From an uncultured Roseobacter sp. (GTDB lineage: Bacteria; Pseudomonadota; Alphaproteobacteria; Rhodobacterales; Rhodobacteraceae), in NCBI RefSeq assembly GCF_947496515.1, contig NZ_CANMDB010000004.1:62001-126000 (forward strand): DNA of 64,000 nucleotides. The letters run 5' to 3'. Below, piece by piece: positions 19,944 to 28,650 of the stretch. Position 1 is the first letter of the stretch; each line of letters starts with the position of its first letter. The position numbers and the translations under genes were made by a program. The notes below the pieces were generated by a model, which saw only the letters and a list, made by a program, of their open reading frames with translations, searched no databases and was not told where the DNA came from.

Positions 19944-21256
19944 GCATACCTGCGCAGATCGCCATCGCATGTGCCTCAGTCGCGCTGTTGCTCGGGCTGA
20001 TGGCAGGGGTCAAACCCCTCGCCAATGCGCGCGACGTGCCCGCCGAAGTGCAGCGCAAGATCGTCCATGTTGGCACAGGGCTTTATGCGCTGAGCCTGCC
20101 GTGGCTGTTCACCGACGACTGGCCGGTGTTCATGCTGATCGGGCTGACCCTCGTGATGATGACACTCCTGCGCTTGCCCGCCTTTTCACAAGGCGGCATC
20201 GGCGAGACGCTGCACGGGGTAGAGCGCAAATCCTACGGGGATTTTCTGCTGGCCGTCGCCGTCGGCACCGTCTTTTTGTTGGCGGACGGCAATGCCATTC
20301 TCTACATTCTGCCCCTTGCGACACTGACCCTGGCGGATGCCGCTGCCGCACTGGCGGGCAGCCGCTACGGTCGGAAATTTTTCGCGGTCGAAGACGGCCA
20401 AAAATCGGTCGAGGGATCGGTTGTCTTTTTCGGGGTCACGCTGGTCATCTCGATGGTGTGCCTGCTGCTGTTGTCCGATGTCTCGCGCCCCGGCGTCATC
20501 CTGATCGCCACGATGGTCGCCGCCTTCGGAACACTGGTCGAAGCCGACAGCTGGCGCGGGTTTGACAACTTCTTTCTGCCCGCGGGTCTGCTGGTCTTTC
20601 TGCAAAGCCATCTGGACAGCCCGTGGCAAGACCTCGTCCTACTGACGGTCCAGTTCCTGATGGCGATCGTTTTGTTCCTGCGCGTCGCTCCGTCCCTGCG
20701 GATCACCCGGCACGAAGCGCGGGTCTATATCATCGCAACCTTCTTGCTCATCTCGGTGGTCGCCGTTCAGAACACCGTTCTGCCCTTGCTGGTGTTTCTC
20801 CTGCACGCGGTAGCCCACCGCCTGAACCCGTGCAGCGCGGCTCATCCGGCGCTCGATATGGTGGCAGCTTTCGCTCTGGCGAGTTTTGGATGGTTGGCAG
20901 TCGGGTTGCTGGCCGATACGAGTGCGCTGATGTACTACGGGCTGATGTCGGTCGGTCTTGCTACGGGCTTTGTGGCGCTCGCTCTGGGGCGCAAACCTCT
21001 GTGGTTGCGCGTGGCGTTGGCGACGGTGATGGGATGTGTCTTGTTCGGGCTCTACAGCCTCTTGATGCCGTACAATCTGACCTTTGTGCCATGGCCACGT
21101 GACCTGATGCTGATCGGCACATTGGTGGTGGGCGCCACGGTGCTTGCAGGGGCGTTGAGGCCGTCGTTATTCGACACCCACCGCGCCGCAAAACTCACGC
21201 TTCTGGCACAGGTCGTGCCGGGGCTCAGCTATGGCATGATGGTGAGCGGTACATGA
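19940..21256 (+). CDS. Dolichol/phytol kinase-like (SEC59/CDP-DAG synthase-type) membrane protein
   Basis: A polytopic membrane protein of 438 residues with roughly 12 hydrophobic segments. The N-terminal half fits the CTP-dependent polyprenol/phytol/diacylglycerol kinase family: EVQRKIVHVGTG (about residues 37-47), LADAAAALAGSRYG, KSVEGSVVFFG and GTLVEADSWRGFDNFFLP. The C-terminal half is additional hydrophobic sequence. Family members phosphorylate dolichol or phytol with CTP. With the dikinase-like protein upstream this could supply two successive phosphorylations, making a prenyl diphosphate for the UbiA enzyme; that link is inference. Four-base overlaps on both sides. Confidence 0.82.
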   Translation: MSIPAQIAIACASVALLLGLMAGVKPLANARDVPAEVQRKIVHVGTGLYALSLPWLFTDDWPVFMLIGLTLVMMTLLRLPAFSQGGIGETLHGVERKSYGDFLLAVAVGTVFLLADGNAILYILPLATLTLADAAAALAGSRYGRKFFAVEDGQKSVEGSVVFFGVTLVISMVCLLLLSDVSRPGVILIATMVAAFGTLVEADSWRGFDNFFLPAGLLVFLQSHLDSPWQDLVLLTVQFLMAIVLFLRVAPSLRITRHEARVYIIATFLLISVVAVQNTVLPLLVFLLHAVAHRLNPCSAAHPALDMVAAFALASFGWLAVGLLADTSALMYYGLMSVGLATGFVALALGRKPLWLRVALATVMGCVLFGLYSLLMPYNLTFVPWPRDLMLIGTLVVGATVLAGALRPSLFDTHRAAKLTLLAQVVPGLSYGMMVSGT

Positions 21257-22095
21257 CGGTCGAGACACTGAAAACCGACGACGGGCAGGTGACGCTCTGG
21301 TTTGACGGGCCCGCGTGGGCTGGCCATACCCGGGTCGCGACGGTTGGCAAATGCACCTTCGCCTCGGCGGAGGCGGGCGCGCGCCTGTTGAGCGATGCCG
21401 CAACCCGCGCCAGAGCCAGGGGGGCCAAAGCGCTGATCGGCCCCATGGAAGGGGACACCTGGCATGCCTACCGTCTGATCTGCGAGCGGGGGGAGCAGCC
21501 GCCTTTCCTGATGGAACCCAGCAGTGCCGCCCATGATGAGGCTGCGTTTCGTGCTGCCGGCTTCGACGTGATCTCGTCCTATTTTTCGGCCTCCGCACCT
21601 TTGTCCGATTTGCCGGGACCCAAGCCCAGGGATACGGATGAATTCACCGTGGAGCCGTGGGACGGCACCGATGCGGATGCGCTGTTTACCCAGGTTCATG
21701 AGCTGTCCTGCGCGGCCTTTGCAGGTAACCCATTCTACAAACCGATTGCCCTGTCGGACTTCCTCGCGATGTATCGCCCGGTGGTGCCGCTCCTGAAACA
21801 GGACCTGATCCTTTTCGCCCGCGACCGCACCGGTGCGCTGGTGGGCTTTCTGTTCGGCATTCCAAACTATGCCGAAGGGCCGGAGCCGACCACCGTGATC
21901 CTCAAGACCTACGCCTCGCTGCAAAAGGGGGCCGGGCATTGGCTGTCCCATCAGTTCTACGTGAACGCCAAGGCGATGAAGTTTGACAGGGTCATCCATG
22001 CGCTGATGCATGACGACAACCTGTCGGCGCTTCGGTCGGGCCTCAACGGGGCGGAGATCTTTCGCCGCTACGCGCTGATGGGGCGTGTCTTGTGA
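21253..22095 (+). CDS. GNAT-fold acyltransferase
   Basis: A 280-residue protein related to the GCN5-type acyltransferases, possibly two GNAT-like halves: an N-terminal part with RARGAKALIGPMEGDTWHAYRL and a C-terminal part with LILFARDRTGALVGFLFGIPN and TYASLQKGAGHWLSHQFY, where a strand followed by a KxxG-like turn would bind acyl-CoA. The family usually transfers an acyl group to an amine. In this operon the amino group made by the DUF3419 enzyme is one conceivable acceptor. It begins inside the stop of the membrane kinase gene and its stop overlaps the GTG of the ligase gene. Confidence 0.78.
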   Translation: MTVETLKTDDGQVTLWFDGPAWAGHTRVATVGKCTFASAEAGARLLSDAATRARARGAKALIGPMEGDTWHAYRLICERGEQPPFLMEPSSAAHDEAAFRAAGFDVISSYFSASAPLSDLPGPKPRDTDEFTVEPWDGTDADALFTQVHELSCAAFAGNPFYKPIALSDFLAMYRPVVPLLKQDLILFARDRTGALVGFLFGIPNYAEGPEPTTVILKTYASLQKGAGHWLSHQFYVNAKAMKFDRVIHALMHDDNLSALRSGLNGAEIFRRYALMGRVL

Positions 22096-23486
22096 CCACC
22101 CTTGTCGCGGCCTTCGCCCGGTCAGCGGCGAAGCACAGCGCGCGTACGGCGCTGATTGACGGCACCGGCGCGGCTCATACGTTTTCGCATCTGCAAGCGC
22201 TGGCGGAAACCTACGCCGCCGGATGGTATGCGAGGGGCGTGCGCCCCGGTGACCGGGTGCTGGTCGCTATGGGGATCGGCCCCGATCTTTACGCGTCCCT
22301 TGCCGCGCTCTGGTCGCTGGGGGCAACCGCCGTTCTGCCGGAACCCGCGATGGGGCTGGCCGGGGTCAGAACCGCGGTTGACGCGACACATCCCAAATTC
22401 TTTTGCGCGGCAGGTCCCTACAGGTGGATCAGGCTGCTGCTTCCCCGCCTGTGGCGCGCGCGTCTGCTGACACCTGGCAAGGGGTGCGACGCGGCACCGC
22501 CGAGCCATGGTGCGGACCCTGACAGCGTCGCCCTCATCTCCTTCACATCCGGCACAACCGGAATTCCCAAAGCGATCCCGCGCACACATGCGTTTCTGAT
22601 GGCGCAGTGGAAAGCGGTGGCCCCCTTGCTCCATAGCGACGGGGAAGAGATCGATCTTGTGACCTTTCCCGTGTTCGTTCTGATCAACCTGGCCGAAGGG
22701 CGGACCTCCGTGCTGCCCAACTGGAAGATGTCCAGACTGGCCGGTCTCGACCCGGCATCGCTTGTCGGGTGGATATCGGCCAACAAGTGTACCCGCGCCT
22801 TGTTGCCGCCTGCGCTTTGCGACAAGCTGATTGAGGCGCAAGACACCGGACAGCTGCGCCAGATCTTCACCGGTGGCGGCCCCGTTTTCCCGGATGTCAT
22901 TCGCCGCCTGCAAGACATTTCCGACGGGCTCAAGATCACCACCGTCTATGGCTCGACCGAGGCCGAGCCCATCGCGCATGCCCAGACGGTGGAAGAGGGC
23001 TATGGCCTGTTCGCAGGGCACCCTGTGGATGCGGTTCGCCTGCGGATCGTGGATAGCGAAATTCAGATCGCCGGGGATCACGTGAACCGCGGCTATCTCG
23101 ACCCTGCCCGCGATCAGGAGACCAAAGTCGTCGAAGGCGATACGATCTGGCACCGGACAGGCGATGCCGGGCAGCTCGACGAGCAAGGACGGCTCTGGTT
23201 GCTGGGCAGGGTTGGCGACGAGGTGACGATCGACACCGGCGTGCTGCACCCGTTCGCCATAGAGACCGCAGCCCGGATGTGGCCGGGTGTTGATCAGGTG
23301 GCCCTGATGGCGCTGAACAAGACGGCGGTTCTGGTAGTTGCCGGTAAGGCAGAGCACGGCGAGGCATGGCGCTCCCGGGCCGCAACGTTTGGAATTGCGG
23401 ATGTGCGGCACGTCCCGTCGATCCCGCTGGACCGGCGTCACAATTCGAAAGTGGATCGGACCGCCCTGCGCAAACTGCTGATCTGA
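22092..23486 (+). CDS. AMP-binding acyl-CoA synthetase/ligase
   Basis: A 464-residue adenylate-forming enzyme. The phosphate loop is ISFTSGTTGIPKAI (about residues 148-161), followed by TTVYGSTEAEPIA, the ATP/ribose motif WHRTGDAGQLDEQGRLWLLGR, and a C-terminal catalytic lysine region in HNSKVDRTALRKL. It resembles the fatty-acyl ligases and OleC-type enzymes more than amino-acid adenylation domains. No carrier-protein domain is attached, so the product is probably an acyl-CoA or an acyl-adenylate used directly. It starts with GTG overlapping the GNAT stop and ends the seven-gene operon; no strong terminator is visible behind it. Confidence 0.88.
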   Translation: MTTLVAAFARSAAKHSARTALIDGTGAAHTFSHLQALAETYAAGWYARGVRPGDRVLVAMGIGPDLYASLAALWSLGATAVLPEPAMGLAGVRTAVDATHPKFFCAAGPYRWIRLLLPRLWRARLLTPGKGCDAAPPSHGADPDSVALISFTSGTTGIPKAIPRTHAFLMAQWKAVAPLLHSDGEEIDLVTFPVFVLINLAEGRTSVLPNWKMSRLAGLDPASLVGWISANKCTRALLPPALCDKLIEAQDTGQLRQIFTGGGPVFPDVIRRLQDISDGLKITTVYGSTEAEPIAHAQTVEEGYGLFAGHPVDAVRLRIVDSEIQIAGDHVNRGYLDPARDQETKVVEGDTIWHRTGDAGQLDEQGRLWLLGRVGDEVTIDTGVLHPFAIETAARMWPGVDQVALMALNKTAVLVVAGKAEHGEAWRSRAATFGIADVRHVPSIPLDRRHNSKVDRTALRKLLI

Positions 23487-23710
23487 CGCGTGGCTGAGGT
23501 TTCATCGAGGGGCCGAGCGCGCAGGGACTCCGACGCCAGTGCGGGATGACACGGCTCTTTCGGATCAGCAGTGTCTGAACCAAGGTGATCGACCTCCCAA
23601 GGTTTTTGGCTGAAAGGCAGCGCCTTCGGCCCGCGCAAAGGGACCGGCCCCGGCAGTCTCTGCGTCTGGCTGGCACGGTGATCGCGCCTCTGGCAATGGC
23701 CGCGCGCGCT

Positions 23711-24565
23711 CTACCGGGACATGGCCTCCAACTGGCTGAGCAGCAGGTTTGCGCTCGACAAGCCGTCTCGCGGCGCGTGATAGGCCGCCAGAGCGACAGG
23801 AGAGAGCGGGGGCAGGTCGAGGGTGTCGGGCGCGGTGCTCAGCGGCCCTACGATGGTCTGGCGCGGCATCACCGTCAGCGCCAACCCTGCCTGAACCAAC
23901 GCGCGAACCCCGATCGGATGGGGGCTGAGATGGGTGACGTGGCCTTGCAGGCCCGCATTGTCCAGCGCCTTCAGCGCGTATTGCCTCAAATCGCGACCGT
24001 CGGTCAGAAACGCCAGCGGGATAGGACCATCTTTCGGCAACACGAAATCACGCGCACACACCCAGTCTAGCTTGGTCGAATGGACGAACCGGCGCAGACT
24101 GTGACGCCCCTGATCCATCATATAGGCAACGTCAATCTCGCCCTCTTCCAAGCGCTCCAGCAGCCTGTCGCTGCGGTCGCACTGGATCTGGATCTGAACG
24201 CCGGGTTGTCTGACGGCGAAGTCTCTGAGCACCTCGCTGACGACGGAGAGCGCCAGCGTGACGGTCGTGCCCAGCCTGAGGATTTGCCGGGATTTGGTCG
24301 TTCGGACCGTTTCAACGGCTTCCTCCGACAGCGCAACGATCCGGCGCGCATAGACCAGAAAGGCCTCCCCCTCCGCCGTCAGGTGCATGGTCTGACCGCG
24401 ACCACGCGACACCAAAGGCTGACCCAGCGATGCCTCCAGTTTCCTGATCTGAGCGCTGACGGCCGATTGAACCGTGTGTCGTTTTCCGGCGACGATGGTG
24501 AAGTTCAGGTGCTGGGCGACCAGCAAAAACGTCTTGAGCGTGTTGAGATCAAATGAAATCGTCAT
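23711..24565 (-). CDS. LysR-type transcriptional regulator
   Basis: A 284-residue LysR regulator. The N-terminal winged helix-turn-helix reads LNTLKTFLLVAQHLNFTIVA through QSAVSAQIRKLEASLGQPLV, followed by the effector-binding domain (residues 90-284). It is divergent from the TauE/SafE gene with 65 bases between starts, the classical layout for LysR control of a neighbour, and an inverted repeat lies right at its start. Its 3' end faces the HMG-CoA reductase operon, so control of that operon is less likely by position. Confidence 0.93.
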   Translation of the reverse strand: MTISFDLNTLKTFLLVAQHLNFTIVAGKRHTVQSAVSAQIRKLEASLGQPLVSRGRGQTMHLTAEGEAFLVYARRIVALSEEAVETVRTTKSRQILRLGTTVTLALSVVSEVLRDFAVRQPGVQIQIQCDRSDRLLERLEEGEIDVAYMMDQGRHSLRRFVHSTKLDWVCARDFVLPKDGPIPLAFLTDGRDLRQYALKALDNAGLQGHVTHLSPHPIGVRALVQAGLALTVMPRQTIVGPLSTAPDTLDLPPLSPVALAAYHAPRDGLSSANLLLSQLEAMSR

Positions 24566-24566
24566 T

Positions 24567-24583
24567 TGCGTTTCTTAAACGCA
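24567..24583. promoter_or_regulatory. Perfect inverted repeat, candidate LysR operator
   Basis: TGCGTTT-CTT-AAACGCA, perfect seven-base arms with a three-base centre, lies directly upstream of the LysR start codon and 48 bases before the TauE/SafE start. LysR proteins bind interrupted dyads and often repress their own gene, so this is the best candidate site in the divergent region. Binding is inferred from symmetry and position. Confidence 0.5.
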
Positions 24584-24630
24584 TATCAAATCGTTTCAAA
24601 GATCTACCGGCGTCATCTACATGAAAAATC

Positions 24631-25407
24631 ATGAATTTGACGCTCTCTACCGATCTCGCTCTGTCGTTCTATGGGGTCGCTGCCCTGTCCATCTTGCTGA
24701 CAGGTATCTCCAAAAGCGGGTTCGGCGGGGGGCTCGGTGTGATGGCTGTCCCGCTGATGTCTCTCTTTGTGGCGCCGCAGTTCGCGGCGGCTGTGATGAT
24801 GCCGATACTGCTGGCCATGGATGTGCTGATCGTCTGGCGGTTCCGCCGAACATGGGATCAGCGGATTATCCTGGGCTTGTTGCCTGCAGCGGTGCTGGGG
24901 CTGGTGCTGGGCAGCCTGACCTTCGGTTTGATGAACGCCGATGTGATCCGGTTGGTCATCGGTCTTCTGGCAGCGTTCTTCGTGGGACAGTTTCTCGCCT
25001 CCCGCCGGGCAACGCACGGATCCCGGCCCACGCGGCGCCCCGTCGTCTGGGCGTTGGGTCTTTTGTCCGGCTTTTCCAGTTTCGTGGCCCACGCGGGCGG
25101 CCCCCCCGTCAAAGGGTATCTGCTGCGGCAAAACCTCGAAAAGACCTGGTTTGTGGGAACGAACACGGTCTTTTTCTTTACCCTGAACGTGATCAAGACC
25201 ATCGCCTACGGGGCGACGGGCACGCTGTCGATGACCAGCCTGCTGACAAGCGTCACGCTGGCGCCGGTGCTGTTTGTGGGCGTTTTCATCGGCGCCCGGT
25301 GCCATGCCTACATAAAACAGGAGGTGTTTGTGAAAGTCGTCTACGGTTTTCTCGCCCTGACTGCCGCAAAGCTGCTGACCGACAGTGTCCTGGCCTTCAC
25401 CCGATAG
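24631..25407 (+). CDS. TauE/SafE family sulfite/anion exporter
   Basis: A 258-residue inner-membrane protein with about eight hydrophobic helices in two similar halves. The family motif LLTGISKSGFGGGLG near the N-terminus and the second-half FSSFVAHAGGPPVKGYLL are clear. TauE/SafE proteins export sulfite, sulfoacetate or other small organosulfur or carboxylate anions. Only the divergent LysR gene gives context, so the substrate is open. Confidence 0.92.
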   Translation: MNLTLSTDLALSFYGVAALSILLTGISKSGFGGGLGVMAVPLMSLFVAPQFAAAVMMPILLAMDVLIVWRFRRTWDQRIILGLLPAAVLGLVLGSLTFGLMNADVIRLVIGLLAAFFVGQFLASRRATHGSRPTRRPVVWALGLLSGFSSFVAHAGGPPVKGYLLRQNLEKTWFVGTNTVFFFTLNVIKTIAYGATGTLSMTSLLTSVTLAPVLFVGVFIGARCHAYIKQEVFVKVVYGFLALTAAKLLTDSVLAFTR

Positions 25408-25538
25408 CGCGGTGTCCCGACCGGAGATCCGACCAGATTTTCACACCATGCCGCCGGGGCCATCGGAGACAGACGCGCATCAAAGCCCGCATCATCATCG
25501 GGTGATGGGAACCCTGCCGCAAACCCACTCGCGCGCTG

Positions 25539-26909
25539 TCAGTCGCAGTCCTCCAGAACGCTCAGCGCATGGCCTAGCACCTCGACCATCCGGTCCACAT
25601 GGGCTGTTTCGAGAATAAGCGGGGGCGACAGGATAATGCGGTCTCCGACCGGTCGGACGATAAGACCCGCCTTCACACAGGCGTCGAAGACGCGCGCACT
25701 GGCCTTTGCGGAGACCGCAAACGGGCGTTTTGTGGTGGGGTCCTTCATCAGATCAAGCGCCAGCATCAGGCCCTGTCCGCGCACATCGGCCACATGCGCA
25801 TCGCTCGACAGCGTTTGCAGCGCCGTCTGGAAATAGCGGCTCATCTTCTTGGCGTTTGCCAAAATGCCATCACGGTCGATGATCGCGATGTTCTCCAGTG
25901 CCGCCCGGCAGGCCACCGGATGCCCGAAGTACGTCAGCCCCATGGAAAAGACACCGCCTTCGCACTGCGGCTGGCTGATCACCTCGTAGATCTCGTCCGA
26001 GATCAGCGTGGCCCCCAACGGAATGTACCCCGAGGTGATGCCCTTGGCGCAGACGAGGATATCGGGCGTGTAGTCATAGACCTCCTGTGACGCAAACCAA
26101 TGTCCCAGACGTCCGAAGGCGGTCACGACTTCATCGGCGATATAGAGCATGCCGTGGCGTTTGCAGACCTCCCACATCCGCCTGTGATAGCCCTTTGGTG
26201 CCACCAGCACGCCGCCCGCACCCATTACCGGTTCCGCGATGAAGGCGGCACAATTATCAGGGCCCAACTGGTGAATGCGGTCTTCGAACTCCCGCACCAG
26301 ATGATCGCAATAGGCGGCCTCGTCCATGTGATCGGGCTTGGCAAACATATTAGCTGCGGAAACATGGTGGATGAAATTCTCGCCCACCTTGTCAAAGCTC
26401 ATCTTGGTGGCTTGTATCCCCGTCAGCTCCGCCGCCACATAGGTCGCACCGTGATAGCCGCTGTTGCGAGAGATGATCTTTTTCTTGCGATGCTCACCGC
26501 GCATCGTGAAATAGTAATGCACCAGCCTGACAGCGGCGTCATTCGCTGTGGAGCCGCCGCAGGTATAATAGACGTGGTTCAGATCACCCGGCGCATGATT
26601 TGCCAGCCACGCGCCCAGTTCCGCGGCAGGTTCGTTGGTCGAATGACCGAACGGGTTATAATACTGCATCTTGAGGACCTGATCACCGATGGCCTCTGCC
26701 ATCTCGCGGCGCCCGTGGCCGATGTTGACGCACCACAGCCCGGCAATCCCGTCGAGCAACCTGCGCCCGTCGCTGTCTGTCACATACATGCCGTCAGCTT
26801 CGGTGATGACATGGCTGCCTTCGGCGTTGAACGTGCTGAAATCCGTGTAGGGATGCAGGACATGGGCGCGGTCCTTGGCCCAGGCGGAATTGGCGTCAGC
26901 GATGGTCAT
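25539..26909 (-). CDS. Class III omega-aminotransferase (putrescine/beta-alanine-pyruvate type)
   Basis: A 456-residue pyridoxal-phosphate aminotransferase. Visible elements: GIAGLWCVNIGHGRREMA, YYTCGGSTANDAAVRL (phosphate binding), SGYHGATY, FIAEPVMGAGGV, LYIADEVVTAFGRLG (cofactor Asp) and the Schiff-base lysine in ILVCAKGITSGYIPLGA. The subgroup includes SpuC-type putrescine- and beta-alanine-pyruvate aminotransferases. It is the last gene of a minus-strand run beginning with a polyamine ABC importer, which supports a role in removing the terminal amino group of an imported diamine or polyamine. The exact substrate is inferred from context only. Confidence 0.93.
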   Translation of the reverse strand: MTIADANSAWAKDRAHVLHPYTDFSTFNAEGSHVITEADGMYVTDSDGRRLLDGIAGLWCVNIGHGRREMAEAIGDQVLKMQYYNPFGHSTNEPAAELGAWLANHAPGDLNHVYYTCGGSTANDAAVRLVHYYFTMRGEHRKKKIISRNSGYHGATYVAAELTGIQATKMSFDKVGENFIHHVSAANMFAKPDHMDEAAYCDHLVREFEDRIHQLGPDNCAAFIAEPVMGAGGVLVAPKGYHRRMWEVCKRHGMLYIADEVVTAFGRLGHWFASQEVYDYTPDILVCAKGITSGYIPLGATLISDEIYEVISQPQCEGGVFSMGLTYFGHPVACRAALENIAIIDRDGILANAKKMSRYFQTALQTLSSDAHVADVRGQGLMLALDLMKDPTTKRPFAVSAKASARVFDACVKAGLIVRPVGDRIILSPPLILETAHVDRMVEVLGHALSVLEDCD

Positions 26910-26975
26910 ATGTGGATCTCCCCGGATGGCCTGCCACCACCGTAGGCTGAAACCGCGCGCGCGGCACAGTCCCCA

Positions 26976-27812
26976 TCAGGGGGTAGGGCGGTCTGGCAGA
27001 AAGCGGATGGGATCCCCCTGCGCTCCGGCTGGCATGCGCTGCAGCGCCTCCAGAAACAGCGACAACAGCTCTCCTTGGCCGGAGACGTTCAGCTTGGTGT
27101 AGACGCGCTTGCGGTGGACCTTGATCGTCTCGGGGCTGTTGCCCAGCATCTGCGCGATGGCCTTGGAGCTGTGGCCCTGCAGGATCATCAGCGAGATTTC
27201 GCGTTCGCGCGGGCTCAGGCAGGAGGTGCCGAACTGCTCCAGCGCCATGTTCAGATGCGCGGACAGCCGCCCGGTGCCGTCGATGTTGTCGGGGCTGAGC
27301 GTGGTCCAGTGCCGCCGCGCCAGCGCGTCGATCACGGGGAGCAAGGGGGCAAGCGCCCGGGCATCGGCCCGCGCGTCCTCCCGCTCGATCCCGCAGGAGA
27401 TGAACAGCCCCGCCCCGCCGGGCAAGGCCAGAAGCATCGCGCATTCATCCACCAGCCCCATCTGTTTGAAGAACTTGGCATGGTACTCCGATTGCCCGAA
27501 GTCATCCGGCGCCACATCGCCGAGGCACAGCGCTTCACTGGCGCGCGCATGCTGGTAGCGCAGCACGAACGGGTCCAGCAGATACGCCGCCTCCAGATAG
27601 ACCGACAGCAGCGCCTTTTGCGCAGGCTGACGGTGATTGCCGTAGAGCACGGCGGGCGAATGCCCATCAAAGAGCGCCGTGATAAAGATGTTATCCGCCC
27701 CGCAAGCCCGCTGGCATACCGCGCCGATCAGGCGCGGGAAATCAGGCGTGCCGATCGCGTCGATCGCAGCGCCCAGCAGGGCCATCACATCTGTCGAAGG
27801 TGCGGGTGTCAT
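26976..27812 (-). CDS. LuxR-family transcriptional regulator
   Basis: A 278-residue regulator. The C-terminal LuxR/GerE helix-turn-helix is clear: LSPREREISLMILQGHSSKAIAQMLGNSPETIKVHRKRV, shown here by its key parts LSPRERE and SPETIKVHRKRVYTKL. The N-terminal 190 residues have no phospho-receiver domain and no evident homoserine-lactone signature, so they probably form another ligand-sensing domain. ATG 27812 is chosen because the sequence upstream in frame looks non-protein. It is embedded between the nitrilase-family and aminotransferase genes and probably controls this operon. Confidence 0.9.
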   Translation of the reverse strand: MTPAPSTDVMALLGAAIDAIGTPDFPRLIGAVCQRACGADNIFITALFDGHSPAVLYGNHRQPAQKALLSVYLEAAYLLDPFVLRYQHARASEALCLGDVAPDDFGQSEYHAKFFKQMGLVDECAMLLALPGGAGLFISCGIEREDARADARALAPLLPVIDALARRHWTTLSPDNIDGTGRLSAHLNMALEQFGTSCLSPREREISLMILQGHSSKAIAQMLGNSPETIKVHRKRVYTKLNVSGQGELLSLFLEALQRMPAGAQGDPIRFLPDRPTP

Positions 27813-27843
27813 GGTCGGACAATGCCAGCGGCGCAGGCGGCCA

Positions 27844-28602
27844 TCAATCGCCTTGATAGTCCCGCAACTGCGTCGCCGGTGGGATGCTGGCGCCGTCAAA
27901 ATCCGGCCCGGAGACCGCTGCAGCACATAGTCCCTGTGTCTGCTCCATGCCTGCGAGCACCAGACCATCGCGCCCGATGATGCGCGACAGGCCGGTATAG
28001 GTCAGCCCCGCGGATGTGCCGCAGTAATTGGCATAGACGACGGTCAGCGCATTCTCTGCCGCGCGGGAGGGCACCATGATCTCATTGACATTCGTGAAGG
28101 GCATCATGTTCGCCGTCGGCACCAGGATCACCTCCGCGCCCTGCCGCGCGAGGGCACGCACATGCTCGGGGAATTCCACATCATAGCAGATCAGCAGCCC
28201 AAAGCGCGTCTCTTCGTAGTCGAAAAGCACATCCCGCCGACCGGCCGTATAGATCGCGGCCTCCTCCGGTCCAAAGAGTTGCCGTTTGACATAGCGCGCT
28301 CTCTCGCGTCCGTCTGATCCGAGCACGAGGGCGGTGTTGAACACGCCTGTCTCGGTATACTCCGGCAACCCGATGGTCAGGGCGACACCGTGGTGCTGGC
28401 AGGCGGCGGTGAGGCGGCCGTGTACCTCCGACCAGCCCGAGGGCGGCGTGGCGGTCACCTGTGTGTAGCCCGGCAGGAAGGTCTCCGGCAGTACCAGCAT
28501 TTGGGCACCGGCCTGCGCGGCCTCCGCGAGCGCTGTCTCCACCGTGGACAACCCTGCATCGACGGAGACCGGCTCGGGGCACTGGTAGAGCGCGATGATC
28601 AT
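27844..28602 (-). CDS. Carbon-nitrogen hydrolase (nitrilase superfamily)
   Basis: A 252-residue amidase-type enzyme. The Glu-Lys-Cys triad is visible: Glu in LVLPETFLPGY (near residue 40), Lys in ARYVKRQLFGPEE and Cys in LLICYDVEFPEHVR. Superfamily members hydrolyse amides or carbamoyl amines; N-carbamoylputrescine amidase and omega-amidase are the relatives that fit polyamine breakdown. ATG 28602 (MIIALYQCPEP) is the natural start. It lies between potF and the LuxR gene in one run. Confidence 0.9.
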   Translation of the reverse strand: MIIALYQCPEPVSVDAGLSTVETALAEAAQAGAQMLVLPETFLPGYTQVTATPPSGWSEVHGRLTAACQHHGVALTIGLPEYTETGVFNTALVLGSDGRERARYVKRQLFGPEEAAIYTAGRRDVLFDYEETRFGLLICYDVEFPEHVRALARQGAEVILVPTANMMPFTNVNEIMVPSRAAENALTVVYANYCGTSAGLTYTGLSRIIGRDGLVLAGMEQTQGLCAAAVSGPDFDGASIPPATQLRDYQGD

Positions 28603-28624
28603 GCAATTGCCTCCGTCAGCAAAT

Positions 28625-28650
28625 GGGGCCACCCCGGTGCGGGCGGCCCC
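28625..28650 (-). promoter_or_regulatory. Intercistronic hairpin after the solute-binding-protein gene
   Basis: On the minus-strand transcript this forms a ten-pair stem (GGGGCCGCCC with GGGTGGCCCC, one G-U pair) and a six-base loop, just behind the potF-like stop and before the nitrilase-family start. The following sequence has only a short U stretch (AUUU), so it may be a weak terminator or an mRNA-stabilising structure. Such hairpins often set high expression of binding proteins relative to other operon genes. Confidence 0.55.

Noticed and set aside
13970-23710. Genomic island bounded by tRNA-derived attachment sites
   Set aside because: No copy of the tRNA-Pro 3' end was seen at the far side and there is no integrase gene.
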